In this document: positions 1-10,368 of the stretch, piece after piece
How positions within the stretch are numbered: the stretch's first letter is position 1
How the letters are laid out: the number at the start of each line of letters is the position of its first letter
Source: Patellaria atrata CBS 101060
Taxonomy: Eukaryota; Ascomycota; Dothideomycetes; Patellariales; Patellariaceae
NCBI GenBank assembly: GCA_010093705.1
Contig: MU006105.1
Span: 600,993-633,632 of the forward strand
Reading direction: 5' to 3'
DNA: 32,640 nt
Notes under the pieces: model-generated
Seen by the model: the letters and a program-made list of their open reading frames with translations, nothing else
What the model was told of the DNA's origin: nothing
Database searches by the model: none
Translations under genes and position numbers: made by a program

Positions 1-56
1 AGGGGGGGTATGTCTCGTCACGTTTGTAAGGTTTAAGCGTATGTTACTTTTTTGCA

Positions 57-119
57 AGTCATCTTACCCTCTTTACACGTCACTCTACCGTCTTCATCCG
101 TCACCTTACCGTCTTCATT
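57..119. repeat. Imperfect 21-base tandem repeat, three copies
   Basis: Two adjacent 21-base units at 78-98 and 99-119 differ at only a few positions (CGTCACTCTACCGTCTTCATC and its neighbour). A weaker third copy lies at 57-77. Each good unit carries a CGTCAC box, the motif that recurs upstream of TATA boxes later in the window. Confidence 0.7.
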
Positions 120-453
120 CATAAAATTAGTGTATCATTCTTAATATCACAACCATCACACCCTCCTGATCACCCCCACTATCCCCATCCCTTCCCCTTC
201 CATCACCTGCCCTATTCCTCACCGAACCTGGAGAAAATCGAATAAGCACAGCACGAAAAAGACGAAGCACCCCCCTCTTCCCTGCTCTCTTCTTTCCTCT
301 CGTCTCTCTTTCTTTCCACAGAATACACTCAGCATAACGTCCTCCGGAGTCCCCTCTCCAGAGTAGCGGCATAGGAAAGTCATTCTCCGCTGTGGTTGTG
401 GCTGGCGGTATCCAGCTAACACATTTTGTGATTTAACGCAATACCTGTGCATT

Positions 454-588
454 GGGAGGTGGGAGGGCGGGGGGAAGGGGAAGGAATAGGAGAGGGGAGG
501 AGATGAAATTGAAGGGTCTCATGGTTGTGGTATTGTGAGGATTGGAGAGGCATTGGGGGACTGGAGGGGACTGGGAGGGACTTTGGGG
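454..588 (+). other. G-rich tract with two potential G-quadruplexes
   Basis: Four G-runs at 454-456, 461-463, 465-467 and 469-474 are separated by loops of 4, 1 and 1 bases. A second set follows at 555-559, 566-569, 573-575 and 577-579, with another run at 585-588. This is read directly from the sequence. Folding in the cell is inference. Confidence 0.6.
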
Positions 589-960
589 AGGTAGTATTGC
601 TCTCTCTATATGAAGAGCATTATTAAACTATGATGGCATAGTCTGGTTGTTTGAATGAGGAGTAGAGAGTGGAGAGTGGAGTAGTAGACCTGAAACCCGG
701 GCGCTGTGGCAACTAATGACTTACTGACTTCCATAGCTCCTTCAATCTGTTTGTGGTGAGGTTCTCCTAATGTTTCAAGCTTATTATTCAACTATTAAGA
801 TTATCTTCTGTCCAAGCGAACTCTAGTTGTCTGGATAAAGATAGAAGTGTGAAAAGTGAGGGGAAGAAAGGGGGATTTATGTAAAGACTGATCGCATAGC
901 GAATGATGCTGCAGTGTAGTAGACAGCTGATAGGTAGATAGGTTATTTCAGATTACCTCA

Positions 961-1064
961 CGCCGCGTCACTTCTCATCAGCTCCATTCACCGCTCTCCT
1001 CCGTTTGTATATAATTCCCTTTCCTCCCTCTATTCACTCTCTTCTCCCTTATCAATATATCCAC
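961..1064 (+). promoter_or_regulatory. TATA box with pyrimidine-rich leader (module 1)
   Basis: A TATATAA box at 1008-1014 is followed by about 50 bases of C/T-rich leader. A CGTCAC box lies at 966-971. The first ATG in a good context (CAAATGG) is at 1086. This is a typical fungal core promoter layout and the clearest one to be followed by an open frame in the left part. Confidence 0.5.
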
Positions 1065-1085
1065 CTCTGCAGCCACCTGCTCCAA

Positions 1086-1373
1086 ATGGAGGCAACTGAG
1101 AAATTGTCGGCCCGTGCTGACCGGGTAACCACGACATTCTTGAGAGCTTCAACGCATTTCCAGTCGACTGTGGTACCAATGACTGGGGGGGCCGGGAGTG
1201 TGTCACCTTCTACAGATGCCATACCATTGCGAGACTTGCGCATGTTGTCCTTTCAAAATTCAAAAACCCAAAGGTTTATAGACGGAAAGAGGGGTGTTGG
1301 TGATTATGTTGTCTTCGATGATGGTGAAGAACAGTACTTAACATGGGTGAGAAAGGGGATGGAAGGAGCCTAG
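1086..1373 (+). CDS. Hypothetical 95-aa protein, doubtful
   Basis: The frame starts at the first ATG (context CAAATGG) 72 bases after a TATATAA box and a C/T-rich leader, and encodes 95 residues. I do not recognise the product. It has no clear signal peptide or membrane segment. The second half is charged, with DDGEEQYLTW near residue 83. Near its end the coding sequence contains GGTGAGA, which could be a splice donor, so the C-terminus might differ. A GTGATGA-type palindrome follows just downstream at 1377-1396. The placement after a good promoter is the only real support; a frame of this length occurs by chance in a window this large. Confidence 0.25.
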   Translation: MEATEKLSARADRVTTTFLRASTHFQSTVVPMTGGAGSVSPSTDAIPLRDLRMLSFQNSKTQRFIDGKRGVGDYVVFDDGEEQYLTWVRKGMEGA

Positions 1374-1376
1374 AAA

Positions 1377-1396
1377 GGATGAAGAGTATCATCACC
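1377..1396. repeat. GATGA...TCATC inverted repeat
   Basis: The sequence GGATGAAGAGTATCATCACC has arms GATGA and TCATC around a short spacer. It lies about 400 bases upstream of the TATATAA box at 1776. It is one of a set of GTGATGA-related sites in the window. Confidence 0.45.
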
Positions 1397-1696
1397 GCTG
1401 ATATGGAGGGGTAATTGCGATGAATAGGTTTACTGTATACCCTACGGCTATTCCAGTGATTCCACGTTCGATGACGCTGGGGATCCACACACTGTATGCG
1501 AACACTACCTCTCCAATACCGCTCCCGGTATTGACGCTTGCAAGAGAAAGCACCCTTTCCCTTGTTTGAGATATTGATTTATTTTCTTGGAATGGTTAGT
1601 ATAAGAGCAATATAGATAATAAGATATGAACCTTCTATTACTCACGAGGACATCATCCTGATCCCTAGTTCTGTCTATGTCCAACTGACCTCTCAA

Positions 1697-1840
1697 ATTT
1701 CCTCAATGACTTCATCTCACCTCACCTCACCTCCTGTTACATTACATCCCCTACCTCACAATCCCTTACCTCGACTATATAACCCCCATCCCCCCCTCAC
1801 ATACCATTTCTCTTCATAACATTCTCCTCCCCTAGGAACG
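1697..1840 (+). promoter_or_regulatory. TATA box with pyrimidine-rich leader (module 2)
   Basis: CTCAC repeats at about 1717-1733 are followed by a TATATAA box at 1776-1782 and a long C/T leader beginning CCCCC. The box and following bases (TATATAACCCCC) match the module at 10799 exactly over 12 bases, and the flanks are similarly C/T-rich. The next ATG, at about 1859, opens only a 37-residue frame, so no gene is called. Confidence 0.45.
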
Positions 1841-2048
1841 GACCTCGCACAACGAGATATGCTATATATTCTCCTGTGCGGTGGTGTCTACAGAGACCTT
1901 CGCTGGATTGTACAGCCTTTTACAAACTCCCCTATTTGGCTGTGGGAAGTCTGGGTAGAAGTGTCCAGTTGACAGAGAAGCATTGGGAGGGGCTGGGGTC
2001 CTGTCGTGGATATGATTGGGAAGTCGAGGATGGGGAGAGAGGCGTCTT

Positions 2049-2104
2049 GGGGAGAAGAAAATTTGGGGAAGAAGAAAATTTGGGGAAGAAGAAAATTTGG
2101 GGGG
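2049..2104 (+). repeat. 16-17 base tandem repeat, three copies
   Basis: The unit GGGGAAGAAGAAAATTT occurs twice exactly, preceded by one copy lacking a single base. It sits in a purine-rich stretch (2030-2240). Confidence 0.8.
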
Positions 2105-2970
2105 TGGAAAGGGGGTGTGGTGATGTGGGTTGATCAAGGGGATATGGAGAAGAGAAAAGGGGGAAAGAGGGTGTTGGAGGGAAAAAGAGGGGAAAGTGGT
2201 GATGAAAGTCGGTGTTGAGGTGGAGGGGTGAAGGGTATCATCAGTTGAGTGGTGAAGAGGAGGAATTGATAGCTACGTTATTTTGCGGTCAGTTTACGGA
2301 CTGAGGTTAAAGACACAGAACTTCCCCCCAATGGATTCTCCCGTTCTTCTGGCTGATCTCTAAGAAATCCAGAACTCCTCCCAATTTGCTGATATTGCGA
2401 TGTTAGGCACACCTTCATAATCGTGAGGATGTGTGGCCTATGTAGTTCCTAAGAATAAGGAAGCCCTATTTAACCACTGGACATGTCTCTTGAGGGTTGT
2501 GGAAGAATATGAATACAAGAAGCGTATACTCGTTGTATATGGTCGCTCCGGTCATATGGGTTCATCTGCTGATACTACGTCGAATGATTACAGCTCATGC
2601 TTCATGTCTCGTGCACTCAATCTTACCTCCCCTTATTTGCTGGCATATCAACCCTCCTCCTGCTACTCTCTTCTAACTCTCTTTTCTTTGTTAAGACTCT
2701 TCAGCTCTCTGAAACTCCCTTTACTTCCTTGAAGACTATTGGGTTTTGCTGTCTGGTGGATATCAGAAACTTGGAGACCACATTGCGCCGCTTCACAATG
2801 AAGAGGAGAAATTGGGAGCGAGAGCAGGGTGTGGTAGTACGGTACGATTATTGAATTATTTGGGAGGGCTCTTCTCGGTGTTGGAGGGTTGAGGGTTAGA
2901 ATAGACCAATTATGGGGAAGGGGTAAACTTAGGAGCTAAGAGATAGACTGATAGTGGTGGTCGTAGAAAG

Positions 2971-2996
2971 GTGATGATGAAGGTCAGTACTAAACC
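2971..2996 (+). repeat. Dispersed repeat copy, GTGATGATGA type
   Basis: The block starting GTGATGATGA at 2971 matches the block at 6090-6115 at most positions: the first ten bases are identical, then GTCAGT, then AAACCC. It sits about 375 bases upstream of a TATATAA box at 3346; the other copy sits about 290 bases upstream of the box at 6377. Confidence 0.45.
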
Positions 2997-3345
2997 CCAG
3001 GCATAAAACTCAACATCAAGGCTACTACAAGCAGTGAAGGGTACAACCTTCTATCTATATCCAAATAACTCTAACAACTTGGCGAGAAGGGAGCCACACC
3101 TTCTCCCAATGTTTCGTATACGTTGTGCAAGTCCCAAATAATCGAGCATTGATATGTTCAACTACCCAATTAAAGATTAGTTCTTTGCTGCAATGAGGCG
3201 TTGCTTTGGTTCCTGAAGGACCAGACTTTTGAAGGATATAATAGAGGAGTTAAAGCTGTCAAATACGCCGGTTATAGGAGGTTTTGCCTTGCTGATACCT
3301 CAAGTCTGAATCGGACGGACTGGTCATAGTGATAGTAAACACTGC

Positions 3346-3415
3346 TATATAAATCTCTTCTCCCTTCGTCTTTTTGAACGTTTTCTTCGTGGACATTCCT
3401 CTTGCTTTGTTTGTC
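3346..3415 (+). promoter_or_regulatory. TATA box with pyrimidine-rich leader (module 3)
   Basis: A TATATAA box at 3346-3352 is followed by a C/T-rich leader and an ATG in good context (GTCAATGG) at 3417. Confidence 0.45.
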
Positions 3416-3416
3416 A

Positions 3417-3605
3417 ATGGACTTCCAAATGAAATATGAAGAGAGAGTATTTCTCCGGCTGTGGTGTCTGGAGGATTCATCAAATCGGACTATTGGGCGA
3501 ATATTGGGCGGCCTACCAGAGCACTTCAGAATTGTAGGAAAGTTCTTGCAGAATACAACAGATAGTATATTGGGCGGCGCTGGAGGTCGGTTTGAGAGGA
3601 GTTGA
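3417..3605 (+). CDS. Hypothetical 62-aa protein, doubtful
   Basis: A 62-residue frame starts at the first ATG after the module 3 promoter, about 65 bases past the TATA box. The product is not recognised and shows no signal peptide or membrane segment. The coding sequence repeats TATTGGGCG three times (near 3491, 3503 and 3570), so part of the frame is internal repeat. Chance is a fair alternative. Confidence 0.22.
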   Translation: MDFQMKYEERVFLRLWCLEDSSNRTIGRILGGLPEHFRIVGKFLQNTTDSILGGAGGRFERS

Positions 3606-3609
3606 TGTA

Positions 3610-5860
3610 GTGTAATTGGGCACTGGTGGATCTAAAGAAGGAAGTGATGGTAGCTACAATTTGATAAAGTGATGCAGAAGTTCAGTGAGAAACTTAAGTG
3701 GTGAAGGCTATAATCACAGCCAGAAACTCCGGTAATACCGTCGTCGAACTCGGAATTTTCATCTCACCCAATAAGCTTTCTCGGATTCCACAAATCCAAT
3801 CCAACCAATGACTCATCTACACTGGGAGACAATTCCTCGCAAGTGTTTAAGCGGTTGTGCCCGCTCACTTGAAGGAAGAGAGTTTCTATGGAAAGATCTG
3901 AGTATAAGAAGGTAATCACTCCGGTTATAGGAGATTCATCAGTCTCTCACTAGTCTTGTGCGTCACCTGCTACTTCACGTCACATCTTATCACCTCCAGT
4001 TGATATCACTTCACCTCGCCTCCATGGAGTCCGCAGCGCTGCGAATATATAAAATGTCAGACGGCTGATCCCCGATAGCCTTACGTTGGAAGATCGTCAG
4101 GATCTCCAGGAGTTCGTGTTGGAGATTTTCAGAGCTAAGTGCTCGGCTCCGACTTATGAGTTAAGTACTGTTAGATGGTGGAGCTGTTGGAGTATTGGTG
4201 CTACTGGCGACCAGGGGTAATGTTGAAGTATGGGTCCTTTGGTGGATTTGTCAACTATCTGTCAGATGTCAGCCACGGAGTAGCATGGAGCAAGAAAAAG
4301 TCTCTCTTCAACAATTATTTGTTTCGTCCTCAACTGACTCCTCTATCTCAACAGATATCTCAACGATTATGAGATATATTGAGATTTGGATACGTGTTCT
4401 CGGTAGCTTTTCAGTATATATAGAAATTCCTTTAGTGGATAGATGGAAAAATCAAGCGACTATATTCAGTTATCCACAATCTCACATAAAACTCTTCCTC
4501 TTCTTCTCCAGATTTCTTTCGACAGAAATACCTATTTTTACTCTGGTTTTAATCCTGTACGACGTTCATTAACTACACATAGTATCCCCTTTGGTGGAGG
4601 GAGGAGTGTATGTCGATCGCCCATGCAAAATGAGAATATTGTGGGAGGTTGAGCCTTGGGAAACTCTCGAGACCTTGCGGTTGAAAGATAGAAACTAGAT
4701 ATAGGGGAAACGAGCCAAAGAAGGAGTGATGAGGACTATCGTTACTCCAGATAAGTGAAATCTACTACTAGGATGGGTTAATAAAGACTGATAAGCCAAT
4801 ATCTACGCTCTCGTCGTTTCAACCATCGTCTCTAAAAGGGGCACGACTGCGCCTAATTGTTGATTTGCATTGTCGCTATGCCAACTGCGTTGCCCCGTGA
4901 AAATCTCCGCAATGTTAGGTGGTTTTGCAGGACTTCGACTGGAAAATCGAGTTGTGCTCATATTGAACACAATGAAAAGGTGTATATGATCTTCAATGTC
5001 GATTTTGTTCTTCACAGTTCTTAACCGACGGTTTCTTGGATTCCTCGGAGAAATAAGTATGAAAGGGGAGGACGGGCGGTCAGGGAAAGTTTATCCACTT
5101 AATACTGACATACTGTAAAATCACTTGAGCTAGTTGATACGTCACTTCGTGCTAGTTCCTCCACTCGGGTCTAGGGTAATAATATTAAACTCCCTTACTT
5201 TCTTCCTCTCCCCTTTTCTTTCTTTCCTTGCGAAAACTGGATTGTACCTCGCTACTTCAATCTGAAAGTACGACATCCCTAGAAGAATACTTCATCGGGC
5301 AGTCTAGAGAATCCGTAGCATACGGGATTCTCGGGAGGAAGGAGGTGTGAAGGCCGTTCGAGACAAAGTGGGTATTGGGAGACGCTCGGAGAGAATTGCG
5401 AAGGGTCATAAGACAGTCGATGGGTGAGAGGCGAGGGCGGAAGAGACTGGCTGTGATTGTAGTAGTGATGATGATCAGCATCAAAGTCTTAGTATTAAGG
5501 ACAGTATCGAAGTGAGGTGAAAGAGCGCATCATCTCCTACGGAGTATACTTTTCCTAAACATCCTTTATCCTTTAACACCAATCCGCATTCCTCCCAATT
5601 TTGGGATTGATTAGAATCCCAGGCAAGTCCCCGCGGCAATCTCAATGGTGTGGGCGAAAGTACAGTATTTGTCCCACGATCGAGTGTAATCCTTGACTTT
5701 TGGTTGAAAGAAGCGTCAAAGCAAGGGAGGATCTACTCTTTATAGAAGAAAGAACATGAATACAATACTGATCGCCTGATAGTACAGGTCTATCTGACTC
5801 CACACGTCACAGTTCGTAACAGAGCTAAGTCGTACGGGACCGAAGCGCACTAAGGTAAAC
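3610..5860. other. Gene-poor stretch with promoter-like modules
   Basis: No gene is supported. CGTCAC boxes lie at about 3960 and 3976 before a TATATAA box at 4046-4052, whose downstream bases are not C/T-rich. CCGGTTATAGGAG occurs both at about 3270 and 3921. An imperfect GGAGTGA/TTACTCC inverted repeat lies at 4723-4748. A CGTCAC box at about 5142 precedes a C/T-rich tract at 5190-5228, and a GTGATGATGA site lies at 5465. Confidence 0.5.
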
Positions 5861-5866
5861 CACTGG

Positions 5867-5915
5867 TATATAAATCCTTCTTTTAACATCTTCCTTTCCT
5901 TTCCTTCATCAAGAA
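5867..5915 (+). promoter_or_regulatory. TATA box with pyrimidine-rich leader (module 5)
   Basis: A TATATAA box at 5867-5873 is followed by a C/T-rich leader, with a CGTCAC box about 60 bases upstream (near 5805). The next ATGs open only very short frames; one at 6014 opens 83 residues of unrecognised, highly charged sequence. Confidence 0.45.
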
Positions 5916-6376
5916 GACCGTTTACTCCCTAGAGGCTTTCTTGAATGGCGCTTTATTGCTGACTGTTGTATTTGGAACAATAACTGCAGCCGATTCTTGC
6001 GGTAGCGCGAAATATGGGAACAAAGAAGGCGCTGGAAAGCGATAATAAAGAAGAACAATTGGAGGGAAACAGACGCAGTAGTAACTCCGGTGATGATGAG
6101 AGTCAGTATCGAAACCCGGGTCTGAATGACATTATCAGAACTAGAGACTTGATTATCCAACATGATCTCAAGACATCCTTCGCAGTTCGGGGTTCGGCTC
6201 TTGATAATCTTTTGCAACCTTCCTTAAGTTGGCGAATGTGGTACAAGGTAACACTTCCGCAATAAATTTTGACTTGAACTCTACCACCTTCAATTGCAGT
6301 GAGAGAGTTATTCTACACACTTGAGCCTTTGTTTTGTTTCTCAAAGGATAATATCCTGAGCGAGGGAGCCATACCA

Positions 6377-6383
6377 TATATAA
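6377..6383 (+). promoter_or_regulatory. TATATAA box
   Basis: A TATATAA box about 290 bases downstream of the GTGATGATGA repeat copy at 6090. Unlike most of the others it has no C/T-rich leader. It could instead be unrelated AT-rich sequence between decayed genes. Confidence 0.25.
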
Positions 6384-6464
6384 AATGTGTTCATGTGTTT
6401 ATTCGCTGACGTAAGAAAGCCAGCCTGTGCCATAATCTCTATTGATTAAAAAAAATCTATATCA

Positions 6465-7203
6465 TCAGGCGCACAACCACAACTCAGGGGGAAAAGAGAG
6501 ATTAGGATCGATTTCTGATAGCACTTCAACGCGGGCATCGAAGTGGTCAATCCAGTGCGCTCGCAAGATGACTTTCATGGAGCGAGAGGTGCGACTCGCC
6601 TGCGTAACTTTGCGGCAGAAAACGTTCATACGACTGAAGGAGTCATCGCCACTAGAACGAATGCCCATCGTGACGTTTGCATTGCTCACGACCTTTGCTA
6701 CTTCGAACTGGTTGAGGAGGCCTCCATGATCTAGATCTATGTTCCCATGGATCTGCTCCCAGGTACCGACAATGAGCTTGTTGAGGGTTGATGGCTGTAA
6801 AGACAGCGTATCGCAGCGAATCTTGCGTCTCTTCGGGAAATTCCTATTATCGCTTTGTATATTTCGCTGAGAGTCACTTCCAACGACATTATGAACTACC
6901 GGGTCTCTGCGCACTGACCGGAGCACGCTGGTTGTCTTGAGTCTTTTGAAATCGGGAGCATCGGAGGTAATTGTGGTGTTGGGGACTTATGCGTTTATCC
7001 TCTTCCGTAACGGTATCCTCCAACTCTTAGACTGGACTAAGAGAAGATGGTAGTACAGTAGCTGAGTTAGCAGACTTGGGAGCGGTTTTTGTTAATTGAG
7101 GCGGAGATTCAAGGTTCTCTCGATTCTTCAAATTCGCGCTCAGTGAAGCGATAGGACTTAAGGAAGACACGGGACAGCTCAAGTACACACTATATCCGCT
7201 TTT
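6465..7203 (-). pseudogene. Truncated relic of a fungal nuclear-protein family
   Basis: The frame from about 6986 down to 6465 has strong coding character. It contains KRLKTTS, a basic KRRKIR motif like a nuclear localisation signal, then LNKLIVGTWEQIHGNIDLD and CRKVTQASRTSRS. From memory this resembles a conserved but uncharacterised filamentous-ascomycete protein whose later part carries a WRGYKEIKDAGGW-like segment. That later part is missing here: the frame ends after VEVLSEIDPNL in unrelated sequence. Upstream, 7000-7203 shows further coding-like sequence (NLESPPQLTKTAPKSANS, then ELEDTVTEEDK). It is separated from the main frame by a stop and a frame change, and no ATG heads the reading frame. 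I infer a pseudogene truncated at its 3' end. The family assignment is recall, not a search result. Confidence 0.5.
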
Positions 7204-8199
7204 TAGTTATAAAGAAATGCTTCGATCCTTAGTTCCGGTTTGATAGGGGAGCATAAAGACCGGGAATCTACTTTCGTGAGATGCTCCTCAATAGTCCTGC
7301 TAACGCATTTAGAGAGCTGCTCGATCTCGTCAAGTGAAAGCATTTTCGAGGTCGTTTCAGTGAAGTGGAAGATGATACATCAAACAAGTCTTAAACCATT
7401 TACCTCCGTATATGTTTTTATTCACATTTACTGATGGGTAATAGTTCTAGTAGTCTGGAAGAACATGTGTGGCAAAGAGCAGAGGGTAGGGCGATCCTTA
7501 CTAATTGCAGAAAATCTGGTTCAGATCGATAGATCATCAGGAGACCACAATACATATTTTTCCTCCTTTTACACTAGAAGATGAGAAACAACAGAGTATA
7601 TAATTGATTTCCGATTTTCTATATTATTTATAATGAAATCAATGATGGGGGACAGTTACTATTTCATTTCATTCCACGATTCCCCAGGACTTTCTGCAGC
7701 CGAGCACGCCGAGCATGCCGAGCCTTGTTCGGTCGGCACTTCGGAAGGAATGAAACGCCAAGACCGACCGAGGTGCTTCCCTTCCGTCTTTCCGCAGTTC
7801 TAGTTTTAGGTTTTAGTTTTAGTTCTAGCGCATTTTGTCATGTTTGCACATTGTTTTCGCTTTGCAGCTATTAAGAGAATTGCAGTATCCTTTACCAGGA
7901 TAGGTTTGAGCATTTATAGTTCCATAGTAGAGATGCAGTCAATCATTCTGTCCCAGTGTCGGGCTAACTAAAGGAGGATGAACCCTCTGGTTGCCTCCCT
8001 GGGAAATTCTAGGCTTATCAGTACATGCGTCATTACTCCTTAATCCCCGCGGACGATCAGAGATGCCAAGTCCGGGTACATATTAACAGTACATACCATA
8101 GATAATTCACTCCATTACTCGCCATACCAAGTTATGGGCCTCCTAGACGTTGAACCACATCTCAAATCTTTCCTTCATCCAACATAGAACAATTTAATT
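7204..8199. other. Intergenic region upstream of the transporter gene
   Basis: No gene is supported. It holds a GC-rich island with GCCGAGCA repeats and an inverted repeat (7699-7771), and a TTTTAG-rich stretch (7801-7828). The last 60 bases before the ATG at 8200 are C/T- then A/T-rich and probably contain the transporter's leader. Confidence 0.6.
7699..7771. repeat. GCCGAGCA tandem repeat and 8-base inverted repeat
   Basis: GCCGAGCAC, GCCGAGCAT and GCCGAGCC lie end to end at 7699-7724. TCGGTCGG at 7729-7736 is then the exact reverse complement of CCGACCGA at 7764-7771, with a 27-base loop. The island is much richer in GC than its surroundings. Confidence 0.65.
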
Positions 8200-10368
8200 A
8201 TGACTTCTAGTTCTTCAGACGAACTTAATTTGACTCGAGAGAAGACGAACAAATCATACAGCTTTGACGATGTTCGCGGATGGCGTCGATTCCGAGTGCT
8301 CAGACCTGGCCGAGGAATGTATCATGACATTAAGCGACGGTTACCTTACTATAGGAGTGATATTACAGATGCCTTCACGTATAGGGTCATTGCTAGTACG
8401 ATCCGAATGTACTTTGTCAAGTATGCATTCTATAGGTCGCCTCTTGCTTCTTTACAAATTTCTCGAGCTGACCTGTGATAGCCTTCTCCCAGCTATCGCG
8501 TATACACTCGACATGTATCGTCGAACAGGAGAATTTTACGGAGTCAATGAAGCTCTCTTCTCCTCAGCACTAGCTGCTATAGTTTTCAGTATACTTGGGG
8601 CACAACCTCTTACCATCGTGGGCATCACCGGCCTAATTTCTCTCTTCAACTTCACCATCTACGACATTATCCAGATCTACGATATCTCCATCTACCCTCA
8701 GTTTATGTGTTGGACGGGTATTTGGGCGGCAATCTTCCACTGGCTTGTTTCTTTTTTCAATCTCTGCGATTATATGCGCTATGTCACTGATTTCTCGAGC
8801 GAAGCATTCGGCATGTACGTGGGTATCATTTATATAAGTAGGTCAATCTTCATTCTCAGGAACTGCTATATTGGCTTGCTTATTGTCTGAATAGTTAAAG
8901 GCGTAGAAGAATTGGTCTATGAATTCTCATCCGAAGGCAATACGGCGGGTTACCTCAGCTGTATCATCGCCATCCTCTATTTTGGTACAATTTACGGTCT
9001 AGAGAAGCTCGGTTCAAGCACTATCTGGAAACCAGGATTCCGTGAAATACTTGCAGACTACGCATACGTGGTTAGTCATCCTCGTCTTAAACATCATTTA
9101 GTAGAAGTCTAATCTGCGTACAAACAGTTCGGCACCATCTTCTGGGTTGGCTTTGCTCACATCCCCGGGAACCTTGCAAGCGCCCACATCAGCAAAGTCC
9201 CAATCGTAAAAGCGTTCCATCCCACTCAGCCGAGGAGCTGGCTCATCGACTTCTGGAATCTGGATTTGAAATGGATATTCGTTGCTTTGCCATTTGGGCT
9301 CTTAGTCATGTTATTATTCTACTACGATCATGTTAGAACCATACCCCTACTCTCGTACACCCAACGTTGGCTAAACGTATACAGAACATTAGTAGCCTCA
9401 CAGCTCAAGCCCGTCAATTTCCTCTGAAAAAGCCGGGCGGTTTCCACTGGGATTTTTTCCTTCTTGGCTGTACGACCTTTGTCGCTAGTATCCTAGGACT
9501 CCCGATGCCGAATGGCCTTGTACCACAGGTACATCATCCCCGCCGCTGATTACTCTCTAGTATACTAAGAAGTTGCATAGGCGCCTGTACACACCGACTC
9601 CCTAACTATATACGAAACCCGTCTGAAAGTCATCCCCTTGTCCGAGGGTGAAGACACCGAGATCCGCTCACCCATCGTTGAAGCAACCGCCGTAGTAGAG
9701 CAGCGCGTTTCGCATTTCCTCATGGGTCTTGCACTTATAGGCACCATGACCGGGCCTCTCCTGGTCGTCCTTCATACCATGCCGTCTGCCGTCTTTGCGG
9801 GAGTCTTCTTCGTCGTTGGTGTAAGTGTAGTTCATTCATTCGCTCCTTCTCATGTGACTCTTCTCTATATTAGCCTCAGTCGAAGAGGGATGCTGGAGCC
9901 CCATGTAATGGTTTGATGCTAATATATATTCGTTACCAGTGGGGTTCCATTGAATCCAACGGGATCCTCCAAAAATTGATATTTCTCATGTCCGAAGACC
10001 GCTTCATACAGCGCGACGAACCCTTACGTACCATCCCTAACAAAAAACTCTATCTCTATGTGGGACTTCAGATACTCGGGGTAGCAGTGACGGTTGCGAT
10101 CTCGCAAACCATCGCAGCAATCGGTTTCCCCGTTTTGATTATTTTGTTGATTCCACTTAGGAGCGTACTCATGCCCAGATGGTTTAGTCTGCACGAGCTG
10201 CGAGTCTTGGATGATTTGACGGCGACGAATAAAGCCGTTTTGGCTAGTCTCGGTGGGGCACCGGCGCTCCCTGAGGAGACGAGAGAGGAGGATTGGGGAT
10301 TGGAGAGGAGGAGAAGCGAAGGTAGACGGGGTGTGCCTCGCCAGAGGGTGGGGAGCATAAATCGGTAG
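8200..10368 (+). CDS. BOR1: BOR1-type borate/anion transporter (SLC4 family)
   Basis: This is a multi-pass plasma-membrane anion exchanger of the HCO3-/SLC4 family; the yeast member Bor1 exports borate. Seven exons join in frame: 8200-8420, 8482-8837, 8895-9070, 9128-9331, 9385-9528, 9581-9820 and 9940-10368, giving 589 aa (yeast Bor1 is about 576). Introns are 53-119 bases. The sequence shows MYHDIKRRLPYY near residue 40, the family core GAQPLTIVGITG at residues 113-124 followed by LISLFNFTIYDI, then SHFLMGLALIGTMTGPLL in the second half. The tail is basic and arginine-rich. The start is the first ATG of the open frame and opens a Ser-rich N-terminus. All junctions restore conserved sequence (for example YVNLLPA and YDHNISSLTAQ), so the gene looks intact. 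No neighbour suggests a shared pathway. Borate as the substrate is inferred from family knowledge. Confidence 0.93.

Larger units (their letters stand above)
1..960. other. Intergenic; polypyrimidine then polypurine tracts
   Basis: No gene is supported here. Bases about 130-370 are C/T-rich on the + strand. Bases about 450-600 are strongly G/A-rich, with G-runs at 454-474 and 555-588 that fit G-quadruplex patterns. The open frames in this stretch are short, low-complexity translations of these tracts. Confidence 0.6.
1400..3340. other. Gene-poor stretch with promoter-like modules
   Basis: I can support no gene here. It contains module 2 (TATA at 1776), the purine-rich repeat region 2030-2240, a GTGATGA site at 2198 and a GTGATGATGA site at 2971. 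A C/T-rich tract without a TATA box lies at about 2650-2730. The open frames are short and unrecognised on both strands. Confidence 0.5.

Noticed and set aside
2971-6115. GTGATGA boxes read as C boxes of C/D snoRNAs
   Set aside because: No CTGA D box lies at a suitable distance in the copy at 2971, and at 6090 it is only about 30 bases away. No terminal stems were seen.
7801-7828. TTTTAGG repeats as a telomere-like tract
   Set aside because: The units are irregular and few and do not match TTAGGG; housekeeping genes lie on both sides at normal spacing.
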